From Methylophaga sp. OBS4 (GTDB lineage Bacteria > Pseudomonadota > Gammaproteobacteria > Nitrosococcales > Methylophagaceae), in the NCBI RefSeq assembly GCF_026319305.1, contig NZ_JAPDMV010000004.1, forward strand, positions 83 to 64,082: a DNA stretch of 64,000 nucleotides. The letters are read 5' to 3'. The notes beneath the pieces were generated by a model, which was given only the letters and a program-made list of their open reading frames with translations, had not been told where the DNA came from and made no database searches. Of the stretch, positions 54,022 to 64,000 are shown one piece after another (position 1 is the first letter of the stretch; each line of letters opens with the position of its first letter). Position numbers and translations under genes: made by a program.

Positions 54022-55140
54022 TTGCTTCTGGATAATATTCCTGACAAGCAAAAATCGCTGGCTTGTTGGATTGCCCTGCAACGAATTCCGGGAGTGGGGC
54101 CTGCGACTTATGCCAGACTGCTGGAACAGTTTGGCGATCCTCAACGCATTCTGGACAAGCCGGGCCGTATCAACGGCCTGAGCCAATCTGTACAAGAAGC
54201 GCTTTATCAGCCTGACTGGCAACAGGTCGAACGCGATTTGGCCTGGCTGGAGGCTGAGAACCGAACGGTTATTACCCTGCATGATCCGCACTATCCTGAA
54301 CTGCTGCGGCAGATCAGTGATCCGCCTTGTGTATTGTATGTCCAGGGTGATGCCAGCTTGTTATCAGAATGGCAACTGGCGATCGTCGGTAGTCGTAATC
54401 CTTCTGCATCAGGACGCGATACCGCTTTTGATTTTGCCCGCTACCTTGCTGGTGGTGGTCTCACCGTGACCAGTGGTCTGGCAATGGGGATTGATGGTGC
54501 CGCGCACAAAGGCGCATTGGCCGCAGGTGGTAAAACCATCGCTGTGGTGGCAACCGGGTTGGATCGGGTGTATCCGGCGCAACATCGCCAGTTAGCACAT
54601 GATATTGCCGCCAATGGCGCTATAGTCTCTGAATTCCCTTTAGGCACAACACCACGAGCGGAGCTGTTTCCCAGACGTAATCGTATTATCAGCGGCCTGT
54701 CGTTGGGCACGTTGATAGTGGAGGCTGCATTGAAAAGCGGTTCTCTGATCACGGCCAGAATGGCGATGGAGCAGAGTAGAGAAGTGTTTGCGATACCAGG
54801 GTCTATTCATAATCCATTGTCCCGTGGTTGTCATCAGCTTATTCGAGAAGGGGCGAAGCTGGTGGAAACAGCGGATGATATTATTGAAGAGCTGAGCGCA
54901 CTGGCCGGGGTAAGGAAACCTTTGGCAGTTGATCTGGCAGATTTCTCGGTCAGTCATGAAAAAGATAGCGATTACCGGATTCTGTTTGAATATTTGGGAT
55001 ATGACCCTGTCCCTGTAGATAAGTTGATTGAAAATAGCGGATTGACGGCTGATGTCGTTTCATCCATGCTGTTATTACTAGAGTTACAAGGTGAGGTTGA
55101 GTCATTGCCGGGCGGACGTTATGTACGAACGGGTTCCTGA
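54022..55140 (+). CDS. dprA: DNA-processing protein DprA (Smf)
   Basis: A 372-residue protein that binds incoming single-stranded DNA and loads RecA during natural transformation. A SAM-like N-terminal part (IALQRIPGVGPATYARLLEQ) precedes the Rossmann core with AIVGSRNPSASGRDTAFDFA (about 120), LTVTSGLAMGIDGAAHKGAL (about 150) and FPRRNRIISGLSLGTLIVEA (about 215), then a winged-helix C-terminal domain. No ATG is available: the first candidate is TTG at 54022, only one base from the AAAGGA site, while CTG at 54028 has better spacing. The start is therefore uncertain by two codons. Confidence 0.93.
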   Translation: MLLDNIPDKQKSLACWIALQRIPGVGPATYARLLEQFGDPQRILDKPGRINGLSQSVQEALYQPDWQQVERDLAWLEAENRTVITLHDPHYPELLRQISDPPCVLYVQGDASLLSEWQLAIVGSRNPSASGRDTAFDFARYLAGGGLTVTSGLAMGIDGAAHKGALAAGGKTIAVVATGLDRVYPAQHRQLAHDIAANGAIVSEFPLGTTPRAELFPRRNRIISGLSLGTLIVEAALKSGSLITARMAMEQSREVFAIPGSIHNPLSRGCHQLIREGAKLVETADDIIEELSALAGVRKPLAVDLADFSVSHEKDSDYRILFEYLGYDPVPVDKLIENSGLTADVVSSMLLLLELQGEVESLPGGRYVRTGS

Positions 55141-55163
55141 ACCAGGCTTATAAAGAGAAACGA

Positions 55164-55631
55164 ATGAAAGAAAATGTAATTGATGTGTTGTTGTATCTGT
55201 TTGAAAACTACATCGACACAGAAGACAGTGATAAGCCCGATAACGATGTGTTGGAACTGGAACTGGAACAAGTCGGTTTTCAGGAACTGGAAATTCACAA
55301 AGCGTTGGAATGGCTTGAAAATATGACTGTTGTGGCGGATATGCCGCTCAAGCGGCATGCGACCATGCGGGTATTCAGTGAAGTGGAAAAGGAAAGACTT
55401 GACGTTGAAAGCCGTGGTTATCTGCTGTTTCTGGAACAGGTCGGCGTTTTGGATGTCGAAACGCGTGAAGTTGTGATCGAACGGGTCATGGCGCTGGATA
55501 CGGAAGAAATCGACCTGGATCAGCTCAAATGGGTGATCTTGATGGTACTTTTCTACCAGCCCGGCAGGGAAGTTGCTTTTGCCTGGATGGAAGATCTGGT
55601 GTTTGAAGACCTGGAGGCTGTTGTTCACTGA
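55164..55631 (+). CDS. smg: Smg family protein (DUF494)
   Basis: A 155-residue acidic helical protein of the Smg/DUF494 family, function unknown. Characteristic is MKENVIDVLLYLFENYID at the start, ELEQVGFQELEIHKALEWLE (about 33) and VILMVLFYQPGREVAFAWME (about 123). It lies between dprA and topA, the order seen in many Gammaproteobacteria, and ends at an intrinsic terminator. Confidence 0.95.
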   Translation: MKENVIDVLLYLFENYIDTEDSDKPDNDVLELELEQVGFQELEIHKALEWLENMTVVADMPLKRHATMRVFSEVEKERLDVESRGYLLFLEQVGVLDVETREVVIERVMALDTEEIDLDQLKWVILMVLFYQPGREVAFAWMEDLVFEDLEAVVH

Positions 55632-55661
55632 CACAGCGAAAAACAGACTGCTCAAAACTCT

Positions 55662-55688
55662 GCCCGTGTAATGCGGGCTTTGTTGTTT
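55662..55688 (+). terminator. Intrinsic terminator after smg
   Basis: Stem gcccg/cgggc with a 7 nt loop followed by TTTGTTGTTT. It ends 29 bp before the topA start. Confidence 0.75.
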
Positions 55689-55716
55689 AATACGCTGGTT
55701 TTTGGTACTGGAGAAT

Positions 55717-58002
55717 ATGGGAAAGAAATTAGTCATCGTCGAATCGCCTGCCAAGGCGAAGACCATCAAAAAATATCTGGGAAAAGATGTCGAAGTGCTG
55801 GCTTCTTATGGCCATGTTCGGGATTTGCTGCCCAAAGAAGGCGCTGTCGATCCGGCTAATGACTTTGCGATGAAGTATCAAATTATCGATCGTAACAGCA
55901 AACATGTCGACGCCATTGCTAAGGCGATGAAAAAAGCCGATGCCCTCTATCTGGCAACGGATCCGGATCGCGAGGGAGAGGCCATTTCCTGGCATCTCTA
56001 CGAATTGTTGAAAAAGCGCGGCGTTTTGAAAGACAAAGAAACCTATCGCGTTGTCTTTCATGAAATCACCAAACAAGCAGTCAACGATGCGGTCGCCCAT
56101 CCGCGAGACTTATCTATGGATATGGTCAACGCGCAGCAGGCGCGACGTGCACTTGATTATCTGGTGGGGTTTACGCTGTCACCGTTATTGTGGAAAAAAG
56201 TCCGGCGCGGGCTTTCCGCGGGCCGGGTGCAGAGTCCGGCTTTACGCATGATCGTCGAACGTGAACTGGAAATTGAAGCTTTTACCCCCAGGGAATACTG
56301 GACCATCGAAGCCGATGCGGCGGCGGAAGATAAAGCCTTTCAGGCCAAGCTGACGCATTTTGAAGGCACAAAACTCAGCCAGTTCAGTGTCGATAATGCT
56401 GATCAGTCTGCCGAAGTGGTGGCTAAGCTCAATAAAGCTGCTCAGGGTAAATTGCTGGTTACCAGCGTTGACAAAAAACAACGCAAACGCAATCCGGCCG
56501 CGCCTTTTACTACCTCGACCTTGCAGCAGGAAGCTTCGCGTAAGCTGGGTTTTGGCGCGCAACGCACCATGAGTGTGGCCCAGCAGTTATATGAAGGGGT
56601 GGATACTGGTGAAGGTGCTGTCGGTTTGATCACCTATATGCGTACGGACTCGGTCACGCTGGCGGCTGAAGCCGTGGAGGAAATCCGCAGCTTTATTGCC
56701 GAGAAATATGGCAAACAGATGGTGCCGGGCAAGCCGCAGCAATACAAAACCAAATCCAAAAACGCTCAGGAAGCGCACGAAGCGATACGCCCCACTTCAG
56801 CGATGCGTACGCCGGAAGAGATGAAAGCCTACCTGCCCGTCGATCAGCTCAAACTCTATACCCTGATTTGGCAACGCACAGTGGCCTGTCAGATGGTGCA
56901 CGCAACCCTGAATACCGTTGCCGTGGATCTGGGCTGTGGCAGTGGCAATACCTTCAGAGCCAATGGTTCTACCGTCGTGAATCCCGGTTTTATGAGTGTG
57001 TATCTGGAAGGTAAGGACGATACTGCTAAAACAGATAAAGATGAGAACCTGCTGCCGCCGATGGAAGTGGGACAGATCGTCGATCTCAAAGCTATCCGGC
57101 CTGAACAGCATTTTACCGAGCCGCCACCGCGTTACAGTGAAGCCAGCCTGGTGCGCAGTCTGGAAGAGCACGATATCGGCCGTCCATCGACTTATGCCAG
57201 TATTATTTCTACCCTGTTGCAGCGTGAGTATGTTGAGTTGGTGACCAAACGTTTCCACCCCACCGATGTCGGTCGTGTGGTGGGCAAATTCCTGGTCGAA
57301 CACTTCACCAAGTATGTCGACTATGATTTTACTGCCAAGCTGGAAGATGAACTCGATGCGGTTGCCCGCGGTGAAGAAGAATGGATTCCGCTGTTACGCA
57401 ATTTCTGGGGGCCGTTCAAGGAACAGGTAGAAACCAAAGACAAAGAGGTCCAGCGCAGTGACGTGACCCAGGAACTTCTGGATGAGGACTGTCCGAAATG
57501 TGGTAAAAAGCTTTCCAGCCGTTTGGGGCGGAGCGGGCGCTTTATTGGTTGTACCGGTTATCCGGAGTGCGATTACACCCGAAATATTAATGGCGAAGAG
57601 AACACCAATAACGAACCTGAAGTAGTCGAAGGACGTAAATGTCCGAAATGTGAATCTGATTTGTGGATCCGCACCGGCAAATACGGCAAATTCATCGGTT
57701 GTTCAAGCTATCCAAAATGCAAACATATCGAATCTCTGGAGCAACCGACTAATACCGGTGTTGAGTGTCCCAAATGCCATAAAGGTGAAATCCTGACCCG
57801 TAAGTCACGTCGTGGCAAAGTGTTTTATTCCTGTTCCGAATACCCGTCGTGTGATTATGCGATCTGGAATGAACCGGTAGCTGAAGCGTGTCCGAATTGC
57901 AGCTGGCCTATTTTGACCATCAAAACCACCAAAAGCAAAGGCACCGAAAAAGTTTGCCCGCAAAAAGAATGCGGTTTTACGGAAAAGATTGAAAGCGCCT
58001 AG
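55717..58002 (+). CDS. topA: DNA topoisomerase I
   Basis: A 761-residue type IA topoisomerase relaxing negative supercoils. The Toprim domain begins KKLVIVESPAKAKTIKKYLG and includes ATDPDREGEAISWHL with the acidic metal site. The catalytic Tyr is in GLITYMRTDSVTL (about residue 305). HDIGRPSTYASIISTLLQREYV (partial) marks domain IV. Four cysteine-type zinc-ribbon modules end the protein, the first three with CPKC...GCxxYPxC layout and the last CPNC...CPQKEC. The ATG at 55717 is chosen for its GGAG site; TTG at 55702 is in frame but poorer. It converges with the SelW-like gene, with a 4 bp gap. Confidence 0.97.
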   Translation: MGKKLVIVESPAKAKTIKKYLGKDVEVLASYGHVRDLLPKEGAVDPANDFAMKYQIIDRNSKHVDAIAKAMKKADALYLATDPDREGEAISWHLYELLKKRGVLKDKETYRVVFHEITKQAVNDAVAHPRDLSMDMVNAQQARRALDYLVGFTLSPLLWKKVRRGLSAGRVQSPALRMIVERELEIEAFTPREYWTIEADAAAEDKAFQAKLTHFEGTKLSQFSVDNADQSAEVVAKLNKAAQGKLLVTSVDKKQRKRNPAAPFTTSTLQQEASRKLGFGAQRTMSVAQQLYEGVDTGEGAVGLITYMRTDSVTLAAEAVEEIRSFIAEKYGKQMVPGKPQQYKTKSKNAQEAHEAIRPTSAMRTPEEMKAYLPVDQLKLYTLIWQRTVACQMVHATLNTVAVDLGCGSGNTFRANGSTVVNPGFMSVYLEGKDDTAKTDKDENLLPPMEVGQIVDLKAIRPEQHFTEPPPRYSEASLVRSLEEHDIGRPSTYASIISTLLQREYVELVTKRFHPTDVGRVVGKFLVEHFTKYVDYDFTAKLEDELDAVARGEEEWIPLLRNFWGPFKEQVETKDKEVQRSDVTQELLDEDCPKCGKKLSSRLGRSGRFIGCTGYPECDYTRNINGEENTNNEPEVVEGRKCPKCESDLWIRTGKYGKFIGCSSYPKCKHIESLEQPTNTGVECPKCHKGEILTRKSRRGKVFYSCSEYPSCDYAIWNEPVAEACPNCSWPILTIKTTKSKGTEKVCPQKECGFTEKIESA

Positions 58003-58006
58003 GTGT

Positions 58007-58288
58007 TTATGGTTCGGGTTTGCGATCAGCATGTCCGAGATCCCGCTCCGGAGCGATCACGTCTCTGACCCGTTGTTTAAGCTCGGTAATTTCCGGAAAG
58101 CGCCCTTCATTTTTGCGTGACCACACCAGTTTGTCATTGGCGGTCACTTCAAAAACGCCGCCGCTGCCGGGTTTGAGGGTCAGCTCATCCACTTCACCGT
58201 CAAAGGTGGTCAGCAGTTCCTGTGCCATCCACCCTGCGCGAAGCAACCAGCGGCATTGAGTGCAGTAAGTGATGGTTATCTTGTTCAT
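58007..58288 (-). CDS. SelT/SelW/SelH (Rdx) family protein
   Basis: A 93-residue thioredoxin-like fold protein. The redox motif CTQC is at residues 9-12 in ITYCTQCRWLLRAGWMAQEL. The PGSGGVFEVTANDKLVWSRK segment (about 40-59) is the conserved second half of the Rdx family. Both cysteines are ordinary codons, so this is a non-selenocysteine member. It lies directly after purK on the minus strand, 9 bp away. Confidence 0.93.
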   Translation of the reverse strand: MNKITITYCTQCRWLLRAGWMAQELLTTFDGEVDELTLKPGSGGVFEVTANDKLVWSRKNEGRFPEITELKQRVRDVIAPERDLGHADRKPEP

Positions 58289-58297
58289 TTGACTCTA

Positions 58298-59440
58298 TTA
58301 ATCGGATTGTAGCGACTGGAAAGCTTTTTCTGCCAGTTCCATAGCCTGTTGTGTGTTATTAGCCAGTATATTGAAATGCCCCATTTTACGGCCAGGGCGG
58401 GCTTCTTGTTTGCCGTACAGGTGCAGTTTGATATTGGGGTGGACAAGCAGGGTATTCCAATGCGGAACACTGCTGCCCCAGACATCACCAAGCAGATTAA
58501 CCATTACCACCGGTGAAATCAGATCGCAATTGCCGGAAGGCAGGCCGCACAGCATCCTGACTTGTTGTTCGAACTGTGAGGTATGGCAGGCATCTACGGT
58601 ATAGTGGCCGGAATTGTGAGGGCGTGGTGCGATCTCATTGGCAATAATCTCGCCGGATGTCGAAACAAAAAACTCTACCGCCATGGTACCGACATAGTCG
58701 AGACCTTCGGCAATTTTATCGGCCATTTGCAAGGCTTGTTGTGCCTGTTCAACCGGCACGCCGCTTGGCACGGTAGTGGTGTGCAGAATACCGTTGATAT
58801 GGACGTTTTCGGCCACCGGAAAGTTGGTAACCATACCAGATGTGCTTCTGGCCAGTACGACAGATATTTCCCGCTCCAGATCAATGCGTTGTTCCAATAC
58901 ACATTCGACATTACCCAACGCATCAAAAGCCTGGTAAACCTCTTGCAAAGACTGACATACCACCTGACCTTTGCCGTCATAACCGAAAGTGGCAACTTTT
59001 AAAATCGCCGGGAATTGAATCGTTTGTTCGGCAGCGGCAATATCGTCAACATCGTGAATCGCTGCAAAAGGCACGGTTGGAATACCCAGAGATGCAATAA
59101 ATGCTTTTTCGACGTTGCGGTTCTGAGTGGTGGCGAGAGCCTTTGATGACGGATGTACGATTGTCTTCTGTTCCAGAAAAGCCAGCGTAGCAGCCGGTAT
59201 GTTCTCAAATTCGGTAGTGATGGCGTCACATGATTGAGCCAATTTTTCCAGTGCTTTTTCATTGTCGTATTTGGCGCAGATATGCTGTTCGGCGATCACG
59301 CCGGCAGGACTTTGAGGGTCGGGGTCAAACACCACGACTTTATAACCCATGGTCTGGGCTGCCGTGGTAAACATACGGCCGAGCTGACCACCGCCTAACA
59401 TACCTAAAGTGGCTCCCGGTAAAATCTGCGTATTCATCAT
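58298..59440 (-). CDS. purK: N5-carboxyaminoimidazole ribonucleotide synthase
   Basis: A 380-residue ATP-grasp enzyme making N5-CAIR from AIR, bicarbonate and ATP in purine synthesis. The N-terminal GMLGGGQLGRMFTTAAQTMG (residues 13-32), the KVATFGYDGKGQVV ATP loop (about 148) and EIAPRPHNSGHYTVDAC (about 267) are diagnostic. Two adjacent ATG codons are possible starts. purE lies 87 bp upstream on the same strand, so the two form the purEK operon. Confidence 0.96.
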   Translation of the reverse strand: MMNTQILPGATLGMLGGGQLGRMFTTAAQTMGYKVVVFDPDPQSPAGVIAEQHICAKYDNEKALEKLAQSCDAITTEFENIPAATLAFLEQKTIVHPSSKALATTQNRNVEKAFIASLGIPTVPFAAIHDVDDIAAAEQTIQFPAILKVATFGYDGKGQVVCQSLQEVYQAFDALGNVECVLEQRIDLEREISVVLARSTSGMVTNFPVAENVHINGILHTTTVPSGVPVEQAQQALQMADKIAEGLDYVGTMAVEFFVSTSGEIIANEIAPRPHNSGHYTVDACHTSQFEQQVRMLCGLPSGNCDLISPVVMVNLLGDVWGSSVPHWNTLLVHPNIKLHLYGKQEARPGRKMGHFNILANNTQQAMELAEKAFQSLQSD

Positions 59441-59527
59441 AACCTCTTTGCGTGAGCCATTCCGTGACTGAACGGCCTGCCCTGTTCTATAATCAAAATT
59501 TGAGCAATCAGTATCTTTATCGTTGTA

Positions 59528-60019
59528 TTATTGTGGTGGGAGTGTCATCTCCAGCACAGATTGATACTGGTCTTTGCGGAACTGTTCAAGCTTGACGGAT
59601 AAAGCCGCATCCTGAGTAGCAAGCTGAGCAATGGCGAACAAGGCAGCATTGACGGCGCCCGCTTCGCCAATGGCAAAAGTGGCTACTGGCACGCCTTTGG
59701 GCATTTGTACAATGGACAGCAACGAGTCCTGGCCTTGCAGATATTTTGAAGGCACAGGCACACCCAACACCGGGACGATCGTGCTGGCAGCCAGCATGCC
59801 CGGTAAATGTGCGGCACCACCAGCGCCGGCGATGATGCAGGACAGGCCGCGTTGCCGGGCTGTTTGCGCATACTCAGTAAGCAAATCCGGGGTGCGATGT
59901 GCCGACACTACCTTGGCTTCATAGTTGATACCAAAGGCTTCCAGTTGTTCGACGGCTTTTTGCATCACAGGCCAGTCACTGTTGCTGCCCATGACGACAC
60001 CGACTAATGGTTTATCCAT
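59528..60019 (-). CDS. purE: N5-carboxyaminoimidazole ribonucleotide mutase
   Basis: A 163-residue class I PurE converting N5-CAIR to CAIR. The signature [14 protein letters not shown] (residues 7-20), VSAHRTPD (about 43), and [26 protein letters not shown] (about 68, quoted in part as [11 protein letters not shown]) are all present. It is upstream of purK in the same direction. Confidence 0.97.
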   Translation of the reverse strand: MDKPLVGVVMGSNSDWPVMQKAVEQLEAFGINYEAKVVSAHRTPDLLTEYAQTARQRGLSCIIAGAGGAAHLPGMLAASTIVPVLGVPVPSKYLQGQDSLLSIVQMPKGVPVATFAIGEAGAVNAALFAIAQLATQDAALSVKLEQFRKDQYQSVLEMTLPPQ

Positions 60020-60121
60020 GATCGTTCCGTTGCTTTATTTGAAAAACAGTGCATTTTAGCTATTTTATTGAAAATAGGAAAATTTAACGCTGAGGAATCA
60101 GTCTCAATAATGACGGAATAA

Positions 60122-60150
60122 TTGAATGGCACGGTATCAATCGTTATACT
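60122..60150 (+). promoter_or_regulatory. Predicted sigma-70 promoter for gltB
   Basis: TTGAAT and TATACT separated by 17 bp, about 117 bp before the gltB start. The 234 bp gap between purE and gltB contains nothing else I can name. Confidence 0.55.
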
Positions 60151-60266
60151 TGTTGATCCTTTCTACCGTATTTTGGTCAACGCTCCTCGACGATAAACGC
60201 AAATATCGCCGGTAACCCGACGGGGGAGCAGCGACGGCGCTAACTAATATTATGAAGGTATGTGAC

Positions 60267-63200
60267 GTGAGTCAGCCAACAGAAATGAACCAAGGCCTTT
60301 ACCGGCCACAATTTGAAAGAGACAACTGTGGTTTCGGTCTGATCGCTCAGATGGACGACAAACCCAGCCATTGGCTGATCGAAACCGCAATTGAAGCTTT
60401 GGGTAACCTGACCCATCGTGGTGCCATTGGCGCCGATGGCAAAACCGGTGACGGTTGTGGTTTGCTTATGAAAAAGCCCGACAGCTTCTTTAAAGCCATT
60501 GCTGAAGAGCAGGGTTACGCGTTATCGTCCTTATATGCGGTTGGCATGGTGTTCCTGTCTCAGGATAAGGCTAAAGCCAAAACAGCCCAGGATATTGTCA
60601 CTGACAAACTCAGCGGACAAGGTCTGGAAATACTGGGTTGGCGCGATGTGCCGGTTGATCCTGATACAGCCTGTGGTGAACAGGCGTTGAATTCGCTGCC
60701 GGTGATGCGTCAGGTCTTTGTTAACGCCGCAGCAGGTATGAGCGAAGCCGATTTCGAGCGTCATCTCTATATCGCCCGTCGGCTGGCTGAAAAAACGGTC
60801 ACCGATGACGACGATTTTTATATTCCCAGCCTGTCTTCTCATGTGGTGTCGTACAAAGGCCTGGTGATGCCTTCGTATCTGCCGGTGTTTTATAAAGACT
60901 TGCATGACAAACGCATGCAAACCTCTATTGTGGTATTCCATCAGCGTTTTTCTACCAATACCTGGCCACAGTGGCGTCTGGCACAGCCTTTCCGCTATCT
61001 GGCGCACAATGGTGAAATAAACACGGTGCAAGGTAACCGTAACTGGGCACTGGCCCGTGGTGCCAAGTTTGCTTCTTCATTGATTGAAAATATGGACGAT
61101 ATCCGTCCGCTGGCGAGCACAACCGGATCTGACTCATCCAGTATGGATAACATGCTGGAATCGCTACTGCTGGCCGGCGGTATCAGTATGTTCCGCGCGA
61201 TGCGTCTGCTGATACCACCTGCATGGCAGAATGATCCGACCATGGATGAGGATCTGAAAGCATTTTACGACTATAACTCCATGCATATGGAACCCTGGGA
61301 TGGGCCTGCCGGCGTGGTAATGACCGATGGTCGTTATGCCGCCTGTACTCTGGATCGTAACGGTCTGCGTCCTGCCCGCTACATTATCACCAAAGATCGC
61401 CATATTACCCTGGCCTCTGAGGTTGGGGTATATGGCTACAATCCGGAAGATGTGATTGCCAAAGGCCGTCTGAAACCAGGTCAAATGCTGGCTGTTGATA
61501 CCCAGACCGGCGAACTGTTGATGCCGGAAGATATCGACAATATGCTGAAATCCGCCCAGCCATATCGGCAGTGGCTGGATAATAATCTGCAGCGTATCAA
61601 AGACAGCGAAGATGATGAGACCGGTCCAACGCTTGAGGGCGACGAGTATGCAGTTTACGAAAAGCTGTTCAATATTTCTTTTGAAGAACGTGACCAGGTC
61701 ATTCGTGTTTTAGGTGAGGCCGGCCAGGAAGCGGTTGGTTCGATGGGCGACGATACCCCGTTCCCGGTCATGTCTCGGCATGTCCGTTCTCTGTATGACT
61801 ACTTTCGTCAGCAATTTGCCCAGGTAACCAATCCACCGATTGACCCGCTGCGTGAAAATATTGTGATGTCGCTGGAAACCTGTTTCGGTGAAGAGCGCAA
61901 TATGTTTGAAGAGGATGAAAGCCATGCGCAACGCGTGGTGGTTGACTCCCCGGTGTTGTCTGAGAGCAAGTTCCGTCAATTGATAGCTTTGGGTGAGCAT
62001 AATCCGGAATACAAATCGATCACCTTGTCGCTGAACTACAAGCCGGAAACAGGTTTGGAAGCTGCGATTGATGCTTTGTGTGATAAAGCCGTAGAAGCGG
62101 TTGCAAGCGGTGTTGTGGTACTGGTATTGAGCGACCGCAATATCGAACTCGGTACCTTGCCGATTCATGCGTTACTTGCCACCGGTGCGGTGCATCAGCG
62201 CCTGATTCAGGCAGGACTGCGCTGTGATGCCAACCTGATTGTTGAAACCGCGACTGCCCGTGACCCGCATCACTTCGGTGTGCTGCTGGGTTATGGTGCA
62301 ACAGGTATTTATCCGTACCTGGCCTATGCGTGTCTGTACAACATGATTACCTCCGGTGAGATCAAAGATATCAAGCGCCCTGAGCTTTGCCAGCGTTACC
62401 GTAAAGGTATCAACAAGGGCTTGTTTAAAATCACATCGAAAATGGGTATTTCCACGGTTGCCAGCTACCGCGGAGCGCAATTGTTTGAAATTGTCGGCCT
62501 CAATGACGGCGTAGTGGATAAATGCTTTACCGCAACTACCAGCCGTGTGAACGGTACCAGTTTTGAGGATCTGCAGGCAGATGATGAGAAACTGGCAAAA
62601 CTGGCCTGGAACCAACGTAAAAAACGTGCGCAAGGCGGCTTGCTGAAATTCATCCATGGCGGTGAGTACCACGCATACAACCCGGATGTGATCGGCTCTT
62701 TGCAAAAAGCGGTTCAGGGCGGCAGTTACGATCACTACAAAGAGTATGCGTCTTTGGTTAATGAGCGTTCACCGATGGTGTTGCGCGACCTGATGAAACT
62801 GAAGCTGGCAGACAAACCGTTGGCGCTGAATGAGGTTGAAGACGTCAGTCATATTCTGAAACGCTTTGACAGTGCGGGTATGTCGCTGGGTGCATTGTCG
62901 CCGGAAGCACATGAAGCATTGGCTATCGCGATGAACCGTCTCGGCGGCCGCTCTAACTCCGGTGAAGGCGGCGAAGATCCGGATCGTTTCGGTAATGAAC
63001 GTGTCTCCAAGATCAAACAAGTCGCCTCCGGTCGTTTTGGCGTCACTCCACACTATCTGGTGAATGCAGAAGTCTTGCAGATCAAAGTGGCTCAAGGTGC
63101 AAAACCAGGTGAAGGCGGTCAGCTGCCGGGCGGTAAGGTTAATCAGATGATTGCCAGTCTGCGTCATTCCATACCGGGGGTAACGCTGATTTCACCGCCA

Positions 63201-64000
63201 CCGCATCACGATATTTATTCGATTGAAGATCTGGCGCAGCTGATTTTTGATTTGAAACAAGTTAATCCGCAGGCTTTGGTCTCGGTCAAGCTGGTATCAC
63301 AAGCCGGTGTCGGTACCGTTGCGGCCGGTGTCGCAAAAGCCTATGCCGACTTGATTACCATTTCCGGTTATGACGGCGGCACCGGAGCCAGCCCGCTGAC
63401 CTCGGTTAAATATGCCGGCGGTCCATGGGAGCTGGGATTGAGTGAAGCACACCAGACCTTGCGTGCTAATGACTTGCGTGACAAAGTCCGCCTGCAGACA
63501 GATGGGGGGCTGAAAACCGGGATGGACGTGGTGAAAGCCGCTATTCTGGGCGCGGAAAGCTTTGGCTTCGGTACCGGGCCGATGGTGGCTCTGGGTTGTA
63601 AATACCTGCGGATCTGTCATCTGAACAACTGTGCGACCGGTGTTGCAACTCAAAACGAAAAACTGCGTACCCAGCACTTTATCGGCTTGCCGCAAATGGT
63701 GATGAACTACTTCCAGTTCGTTGCCCGTGAAACGCAGGAATGGTTGGCGGCGCTGGGCGTTGCCAGTCTGCAGGATCTGATTGGTCGTACTGATCTATTG
63801 GAACTGTTACCGGGTGAAACCAGCAAACAACAGCGACTGAATTTACAGCCGCTGCTGTCTGATGCGGGTGTGCCAGCTGACAAGCCACAATTCTGTCTTG
63901 AGCCTAAAAACGAGCCTTACGATAAAGGTGAGCTGGCCGAAAAAATGGTAGCGGATATTAAAGCCAGCATCGCCAACAAAACCGGCGGTGAATTCAGCTA
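60267..64000 (+). CDS. gltB: Glutamate synthase (NADPH) large subunit, 3' end outside window
   Basis: The start of the large GOGAT subunit, which makes two glutamates from glutamine and 2-oxoglutarate; about 1244 residues are visible. The glutaminase domain opens with the nucleophile Cys in [11 protein letters not shown] (about residue 21), so a short propeptide is expected to be removed. [19 protein letters not shown] follows. The FMN-binding synthase domain is seen from about 850 ([46 protein letters not shown]), then the 3Fe-4S cysteines in [19 protein letters not shown]. Three in-frame starts exist: ATG 60252, GTG 60267 and ATG 60285. GTG is preferred for its AAGGT site at 7 bases. The beta-helix C-terminal domain lies beyond the window. 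Confidence 0.97.
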   Translation, partial: MSQPTEMNQGLYRPQFERDNCGFGLIAQMDDKPSHWLIETAIEALGNLTHRGAIGADGKTGDGCGLLMKKPDSFFKAIAEEQGYALSSLYAVGMVFLSQDKAKAKTAQDIVTDKLSGQGLEILGWRDVPVDPDTACGEQALNSLPVMRQVFVNAAAGMSEADFERHLYIARRLAEKTVTDDDDFYIPSLSSHVVSYKGLVMPSYLPVFYKDLHDKRMQTSIVVFHQRFSTNTWPQWRLAQPFRYLAHNGEINTVQGNRNWALARGAKFASSLIENMDDIRPLASTTGSDSSSMDNMLESLLLAGGISMFRAMRLLIPPAWQNDPTMDEDLKAFYDYNSMHMEPWDGPAGVVMTDGRYAACTLDRNGLRPARYIITKDRHITLASEVGVYGYNPEDVIAKGRLKPGQMLAVDTQTGELLMPEDIDNMLKSAQPYRQWLDNNLQRIKDSEDDETGPTLEGDEYAVYEKLFNISFEERDQVIRVLGEAGQEAVGSMGDDTPFPVMSRHVRSLYDYFRQQFAQVTNPPIDPLRENIVMSLETCFGEERNMFEEDESHAQRVVVDSPVLSESKFRQLIALGEHNPEYKSITLSLNYKPETGLEAAIDALCDKAVEAVASGVVVLVLSDRNIELGTLPIHALLATGAVHQRLIQAGLRCDANLIVETATARDPHHFGVLLGYGATGIYPYLAYACLYNMITSGEIKDIKRPELCQRYRKGINKGLFKITSKMGISTVASYRGAQLFEIVGLNDGVVDKCFTATTSRVNGTSFEDLQADDEKLAKLAWNQRKKRAQGGLLKFIHGGEYHAYNPDVIGSLQKAVQGGSYDHYKEYASLVNERSPMVLRDLMKLKLADKPLALNEVEDVSHILKRFDSAGMSLGALSPEAHEALAIAMNRLGGRSNSGEGGEDPDRFGNERVSKIKQVASGRFGVTPHYLVNAEVLQIKVAQGAKPGEGGQLPGGKVNQMIASLRHSIPGVTLISPPPHHDIYSIEDLAQLIFDLKQVNPQALVSVKLVSQAGVGTVAAGVAKAYADLITISGYDGGTGASPLTSVKYAGGPWELGLSEAHQTLRANDLRDKVRLQTDGGLKTGMDVVKAAILGAESFGFGTGPMVALGCKYLRICHLNNCATGVATQNEKLRTQHFIGLPQMVMNYFQFVARETQEWLAALGVASLQDLIGRTDLLELLPGETSKQQRLNLQPLLSDAGVPADKPQFCLEPKNEPYDKGELAEKMVADIKASIANKTGGEFS

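Noticed and set aside
1-64000. CRISPR arrays, rRNA genes, prophage or transposase genes
   Set aside because: No regularly spaced repeats, rRNA-like sequence, integrase or transposase reading frames were seen anywhere in the window.

Overview
The window reads as chromosomal DNA of a gammaproteobacterial methylotroph. The main evidence is a formyltransferase/hydrolase cluster (fhcBADC) for tetrahydromethanopterin-linked formaldehyde oxidation at the left edge, followed by fructose-1,6-bisphosphatase. The gene orders def-fmt-rsmB-DUF4390-ntrY-ntrX-trkA, yqgE-ruvX-pyrR-pyrB-pyrC', and dprA-smg-topA are typical of Gammaproteobacteria. Base composition looks close to 50% GC. A Methylophaga-like organism is my best guess, but this is inference: no rRNA or other marker settles it.

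Layout. 1-5.8 kb: fhcB (5' end disrupted), fhcA, fhcD, fhcC, a pair of REP-like palindromes, then fbp. 5.9-17.6 kb: mixed accessory genes, including two DUF4124 exported proteins, a HEPN-like protein with a strong promoter, an exported metallo-beta-lactamase-fold hydrolase, two PAS-GGDEF cyclases, a DUF2846 lipoprotein, eroded regulator remnants, a dicarboxylate symporter, a DM13 protein, an exported dienelactone hydrolase, a MAPEG protein, a GlxA-type AraC regulator and an OsmC protein. 17.6-24.3 kb: an RND efflux pump with its adaptor, diverging from a BASS-family transporter and a MgtC/DUF4010 membrane protein. 24.3-35.4 kb: a repeat-rich gap, a four-PAS GGDEF-EAL protein, a second MBL protein with an altered metal site, a membrane GGDEF cyclase, a 1-Cys peroxiredoxin, an RhlE-like helicase, a PhnA-domain protein, a membrane-tethered pseudoazurin, ycaO and tRNA-Asp. 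35.5-45.5 kb: 5-oxoprolinase, a HAD hydrolase, a DUF3012 lipoprotein, and the minus-strand run pyrC'-pyrB-pyrR-ruvX-yqgE-trkA. 45.6-52.8 kb: ntrX, ntrY, DUF4390, rsmB, fmt, def and a small cytochrome c. 53-64 kb: LysM protein, dprA, smg, topA, a SelW-like protein, purK, purE and the start of gltB.

How it fits together. FhcABCD moves the formyl group from methanopterin to methanofuran and releases formate; Fbp serves hexose phosphate recycling. Four c-di-GMP enzymes within 20 kb point to dense second-messenger signalling. PyrR/PyrB/PyrC' form the de novo pyrimidine entry step, with PyrC' predicted to be catalytically dead. NtrY-NtrX sits beside TrkA, but this NtrX lacks the loop needed to contact sigma-54.

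The least explained structures are non-coding. Two copies of an approximately 80-100 bp nested palindromic element (42.9 and 45.5 kb) share a core while their outer arms differ in sequence yet remain self-complementary. A 46 bp direct repeat brackets a DUF3147 gene. REP-like palindromes occur at two loci, one beside an inverted-repeat cassette. A 69-codon ORF is coupled to pyrR by an ATGA overlap. I saw no CRISPR array, rRNA, transposase or prophage.
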